6,500 bases of DNA from contig CAJYBF010000061.1 in the NCBI GenBank assembly GCA_913064935.1, positions 1 to 6,500 on the forward strand, read 5' to 3'. This stretch comes from an uncultured Mollicutes bacterium. GTDB taxonomy: Bacteria; Bacillota_I; Bacilli_A; MAG-NZ. The notes beneath the pieces were generated by a model that ran no database searches, was not told where the DNA came from, and was given only the letters and a program-made list of their open reading frames with translations. Position 1 is the stretch's first letter. Every line of letters begins with the position of its first letter. This document shows positions 1 through 5,898 of the stretch, piece after piece. The position numbers and the translations under genes were made by a program.

Positions 1-1223
1 AACCCATTAGTTTCCTCTTTTGTGCTTACAACTTGCTCGAAACATTCCATAGCAAAAGCAACAGTATAACCTGCAGATAAAGAATCCATACCAGCTCTGT
101 TAAGCATTTCATTAACATAGGATATTGGGTCTAAATCGTTATTTAGTAGCATACTCCCAAAAGCAGCAACTGTTTCATACTCAGGTTTGTGTGACTCTTT
201 ATATTTACCATCTCTTATATCATCAATTGCACCCATACCACCGCAACCGATATTACAAGATGAACATCTATACTTTTTATCTTCTCTTTTAAGCATGTAG
301 TCTGGATTTGTTTTCTTAGCTTTCTTTGCAAAGTGTTTAACACTTGCACCCCAGTTCTTAACTGGTAAGTCCCCATTCAATCCATATGTATTACAGAAAA
401 TAGTTCCCCACTTTTTAAAAATACTTGCTGCTAACAATCCATCCAATGGTGTTCTTTTTTTAGGTGCAGCCATTACTTTACCCATTATAGGAAGCATAAA
501 TCCTTTAACAATTTTAGGTAAATTTACTTTTCTAACTTTATCTGCATACTCAGCAGTTATTTTCTTCATCTCAGCAGGGTCATGTACGTATATTTTCATT
601 GTACCAGCAAGCACAACTGCTTTAAGGTTCTTACTACCCATTACAGCCCCTAATCCACTTCTAGCGGCGATTCTACCTTTATCATTAACAATCCCTGATA
701 TTAAGGAGATGTTCTCTCCAGCAGCACCTAGAGCTGCGACAACAGGCTTCCCTGTACCTTTGTGCTTTTCGATAAGCAACTCTTCTGTTTCAATAGCATC
801 TGCTTTACCCCAATAGTCATTGGCATCTAAAAGTTCAGCTCCATTATCATTAACATATAAGTAAACTGGTGATTTTGAAATACCTTGGAAAAAGATTCCA
901 TCATATCCACATTTCTTAATAGCCGGTGAAAAAGTACCACCGCAATTTGAGTCTCCCCATCCACCTGTCAAAGGTGATTTACCTACTGCTAGCCATCTTC
1001 CAGTAACAAGACTTCCAGTTCCAGTAAGAAGTCCACTTACAAATCCCAAAACATTATCCGGCCCTAATGGGTCTGCATTCTTCGGAATCCTATTGTGTAG
1101 AATATATGCTCCTAGTCCTAGTCCTGACAAAAACGACTTATATACAATCTCGTCAATTTTTTCTTCCTTGATTTCCTTTGTTGTTAGATTTACAAACAAT
1201 ATCTTTCCAGTAACTGCATTCAT
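1..1223 (-). CDS. Aldehyde:ferredoxin oxidoreductase family protein (3' end cut by window edge)
   Basis: This is a cytoplasmic tungsten- or molybdenum-bis-pterin enzyme of the AOR family, which oxidises aldehydes to carboxylates (or the reverse) using ferredoxin. About 407 residues are present; family members are usually near 600, so the C-terminal third lies beyond the left edge. The N-terminal AOR domain opens with the typical NAVTGKILFVNLTT start. It continues with the GKSPLTGGWGDSNCGG segment (about residues 81-96), the CGYDGI stretch (105-110), and the pterin-binding region GRIAARSGLGAVMGSKNLKA (183-202). Cys320, Cys323 and Cys327 form the CxxCxxxCG pattern that supplies three ligands of the [4Fe-4S] cluster. 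The fourth expected cysteine would lie outside the window. The start ATG follows AAGGAGG with a 7-nt spacer. The gene sits 17 bases after the MoaD-like gene and is surely co-transcribed with it. Family assignment is secure; the substrate and metal cannot be read from the sequence. Confidence 0.95.
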   Translation of the reverse strand, partial: MNAVTGKILFVNLTTKEIKEEKIDEIVYKSFLSGLGLGAYILHNRIPKNADPLGPDNVLGFVSGLLTGTGSLVTGRWLAVGKSPLTGGWGDSNCGGTFSPAIKKCGYDGIFFQGISKSPVYLYVNDNGAELLDANDYWGKADAIETEELLIEKHKGTGKPVVAALGAAGENISLISGIVNDKGRIAARSGLGAVMGSKNLKAVVLAGTMKIYVHDPAEMKKITAEYADKVRKVNLPKIVKGFMLPIMGKVMAAPKKRTPLDGLLAASIFKKWGTIFCNTYGLNGDLPVKNWGASVKHFAKKAKKTNPDYMLKREDKKYRCSSCNIGCGGMGAIDDIRDGKYKESHKPEYETVAAFGSMLLNNDLDPISYVNEMLNRAGMDSLSAGYTVAFAMECFEQVVSTKEETNG

Positions 1224-1240
1224 ACAAATACCTCCTTAGT

Positions 1241-1474
1241 TTAACCGCCAGACACTACGGTGTAAAAACTTACGACATCGCCTTCCTTTAGTTTTGTGCT
1301 TAATGAAACTTTATCATAGTTCACTAAGACACTTACAAAAGGCCTATAAATAAGTGGAACTCTTAATTTTCTTTGAAGACTTCTCAGACTACAACCTTCA
1401 TTTAACTCAATAAAGTTGTCTTCATCCAACAATTCAATTTTAGCAAAAGCTGGTACAAAAACTTGAACTCTCAT
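1241..1474 (-). CDS. MoaD/ThiS-like sulfur-carrier protein, AOR-linked
   Basis: This is a small ubiquitin-fold sulfur carrier of 77 residues. It ends in Val-Val-Ser-Gly-Gly, the C-terminal diglycine that is adenylated and thiocarboxylated in MoaD and ThiS. The N-terminal strand (MRVQVFVPAF) and the LKEGDVVSFYTVVSGG-type ending match the beta-grasp fold. MoaD is the small subunit of molybdopterin synthase and donates the dithiolene sulfurs. Its place 17 bases ahead of the AOR gene suggests a role in making or sulfurating the tungsto- or molybdopterin of that enzyme, which is an inference from context. No MoaE or MoeB partner is present in the window. Translation from ATG at 1474 is preferred because AGGTGG lies 5 nt upstream. 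A GTG at 1483 would give 80 residues but falls inside that ribosome site. A ThiS-like carrier for another pathway cannot be excluded. Confidence 0.88.
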   Translation of the reverse strand: MRVQVFVPAFAKIELLDEDNFIELNEGCSLRSLQRKLRVPLIYRPFVSVLVNYDKVSLSTKLKEGDVVSFYTVVSGG

Positions 1475-1479
1475 ATTTT

Positions 1480-1485
1480 CCACCT
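1480..1485 (-). promoter_or_regulatory. Ribosome binding site deciding the MoaD-like start
   Basis: The minus strand reads AGGTGG followed by AAAAT and ATG (start at 1474). This 5-nt spacing makes the ATG the likely start. The in-frame GTG at 1481-1483 is part of the Shine-Dalgarno sequence itself, and no other site is seen upstream of it. Confidence 0.7.
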
Positions 1486-1496
1486 ATAAAAAACAC

Positions 1497-1517
1497 TCAT
1501 AATTAATTCAATTATGA
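1497..1517 (-). repeat. Inverted repeat over the -10 region of the moaD-like/AOR promoter
   Basis: On the minus strand TCATAATT and AATTATGA form a perfect 8-base inverted repeat separated by GAATT. One arm contains the -10 hexamer (1511-1516) and the other covers the expected transcription start near 1504. The position suits a repressor operator. The AT-rich hairpin is followed shortly by six Ts (around 1488-1493), so it could instead be a weak terminator for the PEPCK-like gene, whose stop codon lies 28 bases upstream. The sequence does not decide between the two roles. Confidence 0.45.
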
Positions 1518-1539
1518 ATGTATATTATTGAGTTGTCAA
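1511..1539 (-). promoter_or_regulatory. Sigma-A promoter of the moaD-like/AOR unit
   Basis: The minus strand has a perfect -35 TTGACA (1534-1539), a 17-base spacer and a -10 CATAAT (1511-1516, five of six consensus bases). It lies in the 70-base gap after the PEPCK-like gene, with the expected start near 1504 and a leader of about 30 nt. This implies that the MoaD-like and AOR genes can be transcribed independently of the PEPCK-like gene. Confidence 0.75.
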
Positions 1540-1544
1540 ATATA

Positions 1545-3284
1545 TTAAATAAAATCATTTTCCTTCATTAAAATAAGTAGTCTTTGAGCAGCCTTTAATG
1601 GCCCCTTGTGTTCATGTCCATCTATGCCAAGTTGTGTATATATTTGCCCAACCATAACATCATTATCAAACAAGTTATTAAAGACTTCAAACAGTAGTTT
1701 ATCGGTTTTTATTTTACATTGTAAAGGTCCGAATGGATTTGCAAAGTAACTTTTAACAACACCTACTTCACTTGTTGTTCCTTTTGCTCTTCTAGCTCCA
1801 GTCCTAAACACATCTATCGCATCGTCAACATTATCAAAGAAATCTATCTCGACAGTTGGTATTACATAGTTATTTGCATAAAGAACCATATCAACTTTAT
1901 AACCCTTCATTATTTCCTCATACGTAGACACAGGAATCACAAGTCTAGCATTAGTCTTGTCAGGGTTCATAAAAATACTTCTATCCATTTCCTTAAATGC
2001 ATATCCATTCTCAAGATCATCTAACCGAATGAATGCGCCTATCTCAGTTCCATATCCAATGACTTTACCATCTTCTATCTTAAATACACCCATATCATCA
2101 AAGATGATTTTCATATCCTTAAAGTACTCTTTACTTAATGTCCTAAATGCTTCTAAACTTTCACTTTTTCCTGCACCACTATCTCCGACTATTACGATAT
2201 TTGATTCTTTCCCGTCCTTTAAGATTACATTGACCATAGCTCCGTGAATAGGCAAGTTGCCACTATCAATTTGTTTTAAATTATGTAATGTTAATAACAT
2301 TTTTTTCATATATCCAAAATAATCAATATCCTCACTTCGGCCAGCATAACCTACCATGATATTGTTGCGTTTATCATAATGATACCCAGTGTTCATAGCT
2401 CTATTCTCTTCACGAGCGCCAAATACATAAATCAAATCGGGTTGCACACCATCATATTCCTTGATGTCTGCAAGCTCAAATAAGTTGCACAAAGTTACAC
2501 CATGAACCATAAAGTTTCTATGAAAGTAGACAAAGGCTAAGTACTCCCCAACTTTTGCAGGATAGCAAAACCAATGATTTGGTTTGATGTCAATCCCTTT
2601 ATAGGGGTGCTCCTTCAGTTCTTCATATACTCCTTTACGAGTATATTTCTTAGGATAAGTTATAAATGGAGGTCTTAATATTATCGACTCAATGAATGGA
2701 ACGTTCTTAAGCTTTTCATACTCCAGTGGAGCATCCCAATTAGAATCATTAATAACGATTCCCGCATTGATTCCCGCTGAAAGTTGTCTATATACATTAT
2801 GCTTTTTTCCCATAACATTTTCATCGATGTGTCTGTATACCTTAAGCACCAGATCAGTGAACTTGCTTGTTGAGTCTATAAAATTAACATTTTGAATACC
2901 ACCAACTTGAGTTTTATTTCTAATCACAGCATATCTGTCGATATGTCTCCAATAATTATAAAGTCCTTCAATAAATCCTATCAATTGAATTCTATCCTTT
3001 AATATCTCTTTGAATATAATGTTTTGTTTTGATATTTCCTTAACTTCAAGAATAATCAATAACTTGAACAAAGTTTGAAGAGATTTTATTAGATTGTTCT
3101 TGGTCTCAAATTGGCGTAAAAAATAGTCAAATAAAATCGCATCTCTTTTCTCTAAGTTGTTAATATATTTTTCTAGTACTCGCTTAAAACCTATACTATC
3201 TAGTAGTTCCTTTTCAGAAGTACAATATTTTTGGGTAAAATTAATCAATGCATTATTTCGACTTAATGAAAATTCCTTTTCCAT
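1545..3284 (-). CDS. PEP carboxykinase-like P-loop protein linked to AOR (function unknown)
   Basis: This 579-residue soluble protein has a C-terminal part, from about residue 280, that parallels ATP-dependent PEP carboxykinase (PEPCK). It shows PDLIYVFGA (282-290), YFGYMKKMLL (322-331, like YGGEMKKGMF), LPIHGAMVN (344-352, like the MHCSANV histidine region), and the P-loop GDSGAGKSE (367-375). These are followed by a kinase-2-like FDDMG (395-399), NAR (445-447, like the catalytic NTR arginine) and GARRAKGTTSEVGV (496-509, like SGYTAKVAGTERGV). Likely active-site counterparts are Lys327 or Lys328, His347, Lys373, Asp396 or Asp397, and Arg447. The P-loop itself resembles that of HPr kinase more than the PEPCK GLSGTGKTT. 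No GRSPKDK-type substrate motif is visible in the N-terminal half, which is helical and lysine-rich over residues 1-120. Genuine PEP carboxykinase activity is therefore doubtful; phosphorylation of another substrate is possible. The start follows GGAGGG by 4 nt. It lies directly upstream of the MoaD-like/AOR unit. Confidence 0.88.
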   Translation of the reverse strand: MEKEFSLSRNNALINFTQKYCTSEKELLDSIGFKRVLEKYINNLEKRDAILFDYFLRQFETKNNLIKSLQTLFKLLIILEVKEISKQNIIFKEILKDRIQLIGFIEGLYNYWRHIDRYAVIRNKTQVGGIQNVNFIDSTSKFTDLVLKVYRHIDENVMGKKHNVYRQLSAGINAGIVINDSNWDAPLEYEKLKNVPFIESIILRPPFITYPKKYTRKGVYEELKEHPYKGIDIKPNHWFCYPAKVGEYLAFVYFHRNFMVHGVTLCNLFELADIKEYDGVQPDLIYVFGAREENRAMNTGYHYDKRNNIMVGYAGRSEDIDYFGYMKKMLLTLHNLKQIDSGNLPIHGAMVNVILKDGKESNIVIVGDSGAGKSESLEAFRTLSKEYFKDMKIIFDDMGVFKIEDGKVIGYGTEIGAFIRLDDLENGYAFKEMDRSIFMNPDKTNARLVIPVSTYEEIMKGYKVDMVLYANNYVIPTVEIDFFDNVDDAIDVFRTGARRAKGTTSEVGVVKSYFANPFGPLQCKIKTDKLLFEVFNNLFDNDVMVGQIYTQLGIDGHEHKGPLKAAQRLLILMKENDFI

Positions 3285-3302
3285 AGTTCCCTCCTATTAT
3301 AC

Positions 3303-3341
3303 AAAAAAAATCCACATGAGTGACAAACACTCATTGTGGAT
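3303..3341 (-). terminator. Strong intrinsic terminator just before the PEPCK-like gene
   Basis: On the minus strand the arms at 3328-3341 and 3310-3322 form a 13-bp stem with one bulged base and a 5-nt loop. Eight uninterrupted Ts (3303-3310) follow. It ends about 9 bases before the GGAGGG ribosome site of the PEPCK-like gene. It can stop read-through from the AraC-family gene, whose stop codon is about 118 bases upstream. It also lies downstream of the promoter at 3392-3420, so it would terminate that transcript unless it is overridden. Confidence 0.85.
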
Positions 3342-3385
3342 CTGCATCTATAGCCCTATAACAATGTGGTTTATTTTATTTCTTT
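3303..3385 (-). promoter_or_regulatory. Putative transcription-attenuation leader of the PEPCK-like gene
   Basis: The expected transcript starts near 3385 and runs about 100 nt to the start codon, with the terminator placed last before the ribosome site. An upstream segment reading ACCACATTGT (3361-3370) can pair in two ways. CATTGT (3361-3366) matches ACAATG in the terminator's 5' arm (3332-3337). CCACAT (3364-3369) matches ATGTGG in its 3' arm (3312-3317). Either pairing would break the terminator stem. A 12-base near-palindrome TATAGGGCTATA (3349-3360) lies between and could be a hairpin or a protein site. No known riboswitch class was recognised, including the moco/tuco element. The regulatory role is an inference from layout. 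Confidence 0.5.
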
Positions 3386-3391
3386 TTCTAA

Positions 3392-3420
3392 ATTATATTA
3401 GAATAATGTTTGTATGTCAT
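3392..3420 (-). promoter_or_regulatory. Sigma-A promoter of the PEPCK-like gene
   Basis: On the minus strand -35 ATGACA (3415-3420, five of six consensus bases) is followed by a 17-base spacer and a perfect -10 TATAAT (3392-3397). The start is expected near 3385. It lies in the 174-base gap between the AraC-family gene and the PEPCK-like gene and upstream of the terminator hairpin, which is what suggests attenuation. Confidence 0.7.
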
Positions 3421-3458
3421 TATTATATGAAGTGATGGTGTTTACAGTTACTCAAAAG

Positions 3459-4352
3459 TTATTTTGCTACTTCAACTGGCAGCCAAACCTCTGAATACTC
3501 AGCATCTCTAGATGTTCTCCCATAAAGCTCTAAATTAGGTCCATCTATAATTGTGTAGTTTGAACTTGGTAACCATTCTGAAAAGACTCGTCTCCAAAGT
3601 TCTTGAATTTTTTCAACAGTTTCGTTGGGTTTGTGATCCTCAGTTCTAAATATTGCCCATGTGTATGAACCAATCTCTACCTTAGCAAAACCCTCACTCT
3701 TTGAATCCTTAGTTTCAAATGCAGCTATTAAGTACGGAAACGAATCTGCATTTTCTTTTCCATAACACATAACAGCATTTACATTTGCGATACCAGGATC
3801 CTCAATAGAAGTTACTACATTTGTTGATTTACGTAGTTTCTCAAAAGAGCCATCATTCATAACATCTTGCCAAAACTGTGGAATAGTCTGATAATTTTCA
3901 CCCTCTACTTTGCTAATGATTCTTTCTATCCCGTACATCGTAAAAGCATCCTTTTTAGTAATTTTGTAATTCATTTCTACATCCCCTTTAATTTGAATTT
4001 GGAATGACATTTTCGGATAAGATTTCAACCTTACGTTTGATTTTTTCGCAGCAGATGGATTAACACCGTGGAGATTTACGAAGGCTCTTGAAAAAGCATC
4101 AGGAGTACCATATCCATATTTATATGCGACATCGATAACCTTATCACCCATTTGTAAATCATAGGCCGCAAGTGATAATCTTCTTCTCCTAATATATTCT
4201 TTTAAGGATATATCAGTAAGAATGAAAAACATTCCATTGAAGTGATAAACACTTACATTAGCTTCTCTAGCAACATCATCTGTACTTATATCGCCTAGTA
4301 GATTAGCTTCAATATAATCTAATGCTTTATTCAGTCTTTTAATTAGATTCAT
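3459..4352 (-). CDS. AraC-family transcriptional regulator with GyrI-like effector-binding domain
   Basis: This is a 297-residue DNA-binding regulator. The N-terminal AraC-type domain (about residues 1-105) has a first helix-turn-helix around 24-43 (DDVAREANVSVYHF) and the EYIRRRRLSLAA linker. The second helix-turn-helix is around 72-91 and ends in DAFSRAFVNLHGVNPS, close to the family signature. After a basic linker, residues 127-297 form a GyrI/Rob-type ligand-binding domain: a MNYKI start, MYGIERI, an IPQFWQDV segment and a WLPVE ending. Such domains bind small, often hydrophobic or cationic molecules. This order (DNA-binding domain first, ligand domain second) is common in Clostridia and Bacilli. 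The ligand and target genes are unknown. The gene appears monocistronic, bounded by a terminator on each side. The start was set at ATG 4352 because AAGGTGAT lies 4 nt upstream; ATG 4358 and GTG 4361 overlap that site. Confidence 0.92.
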   Translation of the reverse strand: MNLIKRLNKALDYIEANLLGDISTDDVAREANVSVYHFNGMFFILTDISLKEYIRRRRLSLAAYDLQMGDKVIDVAYKYGYGTPDAFSRAFVNLHGVNPSAAKKSNVRLKSYPKMSFQIQIKGDVEMNYKITKKDAFTMYGIERIISKVEGENYQTIPQFWQDVMNDGSFEKLRKSTNVVTSIEDPGIANVNAVMCYGKENADSFPYLIAAFETKDSKSEGFAKVEIGSYTWAIFRTEDHKPNETVEKIQELWRRVFSEWLPSSNYTIIDGPNLELYGRTSRDAEYSEVWLPVEVAK

Positions 4353-4356
4353 ATTC

Positions 4357-4364
4357 ATCACCTT
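4357..4364 (-). promoter_or_regulatory. Ribosome binding site deciding the AraC-family start
   Basis: The minus strand reads AAGGTGAT then GAAT then ATG at 4352. The site matches the GGTGAT part of the extended anti-Shine-Dalgarno complement. It overlaps the two earlier in-frame candidates (ATG 4358, GTG 4361), which argues against both. Confidence 0.6.
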
Positions 4365-4370
4365 ACATAA

Positions 4371-4390
4371 ATTATACTAAATTAGTTTAG
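4371..4390 (-). promoter_or_regulatory. Candidate promoter/operator of the AraC-family gene
   Basis: A perfect -10 hexamer TATAAT (4371-4376) is preceded directly by the short inverted repeat CTAAA-CTAA-TTTAG (4377-4390). No good -35 is found at 16-18 bases. Transcription would start near 4364, giving a leader of only about 12 nt. A weak -35 next to a dyad would fit activator-dependent or autoregulated expression, but in AT-rich DNA this may be chance. Confidence 0.35.
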
Positions 4391-4407
4391 AACAAACCCT
4401 TCAATAC

Positions 4408-4437
4408 AAAAAAATAAAAGAAGGATTATTTCCCTTC
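4408..4437 (-). terminator. Terminator overlapping the end of the NUDIX gene
   Basis: On the minus strand GAAGG (4433-4437) and CCTTC (4420-4424) form a 5-bp stem, extendable by one G-T pair. The T-tract TTTTATTTTTTT (4408-4419) follows. The 5' arm lies in the last codons of the NUDIX gene and the stop codon is in the loop. The stem is short, so termination may be partial, but the position at the end of the ClC-galM-NUDIX unit is apt. Confidence 0.6.
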
Positions 4438-4872
4438 ACTGACCAAGTCCACAAACTTTTGGTACCAAGTTACTGTTTCTTCGAAGGTATTGAAGTTCGC
4501 CTCCATAATTTCTTCTACAGTGAACCATTTCATTAATAAGTCTTCATCATTTGATAATTCTACTAATTCTGAATCTTCAACAACACCCAAATAGATAAAA
4601 TCCATGTGTATATGGTTTTCACTAACGATGTTACTTTGCATAGCATAAGGATTTACCATGTCACTCTTTCTAGGAAGCCGTTCACCAAGTAATTCTACAG
4701 ATATACCCGTTTCTTCCATTACCTCTCTTAAAGCAGCTTCTACTGGCCCCTCATTAGGTTCAATGTGACCTCCTGGTGGAATCCACTTCTGAAGTTTTTT
4801 ATGAAATATCATCAAACAATTTAGATTTTGCTTGTCGACTACGTAAGTAGTGACACAGAAATGTTTTTCCAT
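4426..4872 (-). CDS. NUDIX hydrolase
   Basis: This 148-residue hydrolase cleaves a nucleoside diphosphate linked to another group. A complete NUDIX box (G-x5-E-x7-REU-x-EE-x-G-U) spans residues 35-57, from Gly35 to Ile57, with Arg49-Glu50 and the metal-binding Glu53-Glu54. The preceding WIPPGGHIEPNE (30-41) is the usual lead-in. The length is normal for a stand-alone NUDIX domain and no second domain is seen. The substrate cannot be predicted. Candidates include oxidised nucleotides, nucleotide sugars and ADP-ribose; the neighbouring mutarotase gives only a weak hint toward sugar nucleotides. The start ATG follows AAAGGA by about 8 nt, and the gene begins 18 bases after galM, so it is probably the last gene of that operon. 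A terminator overlaps its 3' end. Confidence 0.95.
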   Translation of the reverse strand: MEKHFCVTTYVVDKQNLNCLMIFHKKLQKWIPPGGHIEPNEGPVEAALREVMEETGISVELLGERLPRKSDMVNPYAMQSNIVSENHIHMDFIYLGVVEDSELVELSNDEDLLMKWFTVEEIMEANFNTFEETVTWYQKFVDLVSEGK

Positions 4873-4890
4873 ATTTATTTTCCTTTCATA

Positions 4891-5898
4891 TTAAAAAATG
4901 AATTTAATAATTGTGTATTCGTTATATCTGTCTGTTGAAGCTAATATTGCATCATTTAAGTTCCTGTGATTTATTCCGTCTGGTTCATACTGCGTCTCAA
5001 GACATATCCCCATATGTTTTTCATTTACTATTCCTGGTTTCAATAATCCTTCGAAAGGATAATTGGCTGTATATACTACAACACTTGGGTATGATGTGTA
5101 AACTTGTAAGACTCTTTCGTTTTCCTTATTGATTAGTTCTACACTTGCATCTACAGACTCACAAAGCATCCAAGGATTATCGTAGCCTTTTGCTGGATGC
5201 TTTTGAAGTGATGAATCATTGATGTCTTTTCCTATTGCTTTGGGAATACGAAAATCCATGACTTCATTAACAGGCTTTTTACTAATTGGTAGCATATTCG
5301 TATTGGTCGCTATATACTCATCTGCGTTAATCATTAGTTGGTGGTCCAAAATGCTTGATTTATAATTACCTGATAAATTAAAGTAAGTATGGTTTGCCAT
5401 ATTTAATAATACATCCTTATCAAACTGAGCATTGTGGTCGACCCTTAGTTCATTGCTCTCATTCAATGTATACATTGCTGTAACATACCCACTACCCATA
5501 AGTTTATCAGCATCAAACTCTAATTTAAATATAACACCAACGCTGCTCTTAGTTTCAACTAAATCATATCCCCAGTACTTGAGGTGGAATCCGTTACTCC
5601 CTCCATGAAGGCAGTTTCCAAAATTATTATCATCTAGCGAAATAGTTTTTCCATTTAACTTATAACTTGAATTACTAATTCTACCTGCAGTTGGTCCTAC
5701 AGTGCTCCCAAAATAAGGAGTGTTTATCTTATAGTCATTTATGTCATGGTGAGTTAGAACGACATTATCAAATTGATTTTCATCCTTTAAAAGAATCTCA
5801 TAAACTGTTGCGCCTAAATCAAGTAACTTCACTTTCATCTTGTTAGACGATAATTCTATAATATTAATTCCATTACTCTTACTAACATTAATTTTCAT
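4891..5898 (-). CDS. galM: Aldose 1-epimerase (mutarotase)
   Basis: This cytoplasmic enzyme interconverts the alpha and beta anomers of aldoses such as galactose and glucose, feeding the Leloir pathway. The 335 residues match the usual GalM length. Visible family landmarks are GPTAGRI (68-74, substrate-contacting Arg73), LHGGSNGFH (97-105), NHTYFNLSG (169-177) with the catalytic acid His170, GYDNPW (238-243, Asp240), and ICLETQ (298-303) with the general base Glu301. ATG 5898 is chosen because GAGGA sits 8 nt upstream. An earlier in-frame ATG at 5913 would add five residues but has only a weak ribosome site and overlaps that GAGGA. With the chosen start, the gene overlaps the end of the ClC reading frame by 11 bases, suggesting translational coupling. 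The NUDIX gene follows 18 bases on. No galK, galT or galE is in the window, so the actual sugar is open. Confidence 0.95.
   Translation of the reverse strand: MKINVSKSNGINIIELSSNKMKVKLLDLGATVYEILLKDENQFDNVVLTHHDINDYKINTPYFGSTVGPTAGRISNSSYKLNGKTISLDDNNFGNCLHGGSNGFHLKYWGYDLVETKSSVGVIFKLEFDADKLMGSGYVTAMYTLNESNELRVDHNAQFDKDVLLNMANHTYFNLSGNYKSSILDHQLMINADEYIATNTNMLPISKKPVNEVMDFRIPKAIGKDINDSSLQKHPAKGYDNPWMLCESVDASVELINKENERVLQVYTSYPSVVVYTANYPFEGLLKPGIVNEKHMGICLETQYEPDGINHRNLNDAILASTDRYNEYTIIKFIF

Noticed and set aside
1957..2247. Plus-strand open frames at 1957-2247, 2692-2895, 3157-3435 and 4911-5132
   Set aside because: They lie mostly or wholly antisense to well-supported genes, show no recognisable family features and are typical shadow frames.
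1545..3284. Calling the 579-residue protein HPr kinase/phosphorylase
   Set aside because: Only the P-loop resembles HprK. The YFGYMKK, LPIHGAMVN, NAR and GTTSEVGV segments line up in order with PEP carboxykinase, and the length is far above that of HprK.
3296..3301. TATAAT directly before the ribosome site of the PEPCK-like gene
   Set aside because: A start from this hexamer would fall at or past the ribosome site, and no -35 fits because the region is the terminator hairpin.
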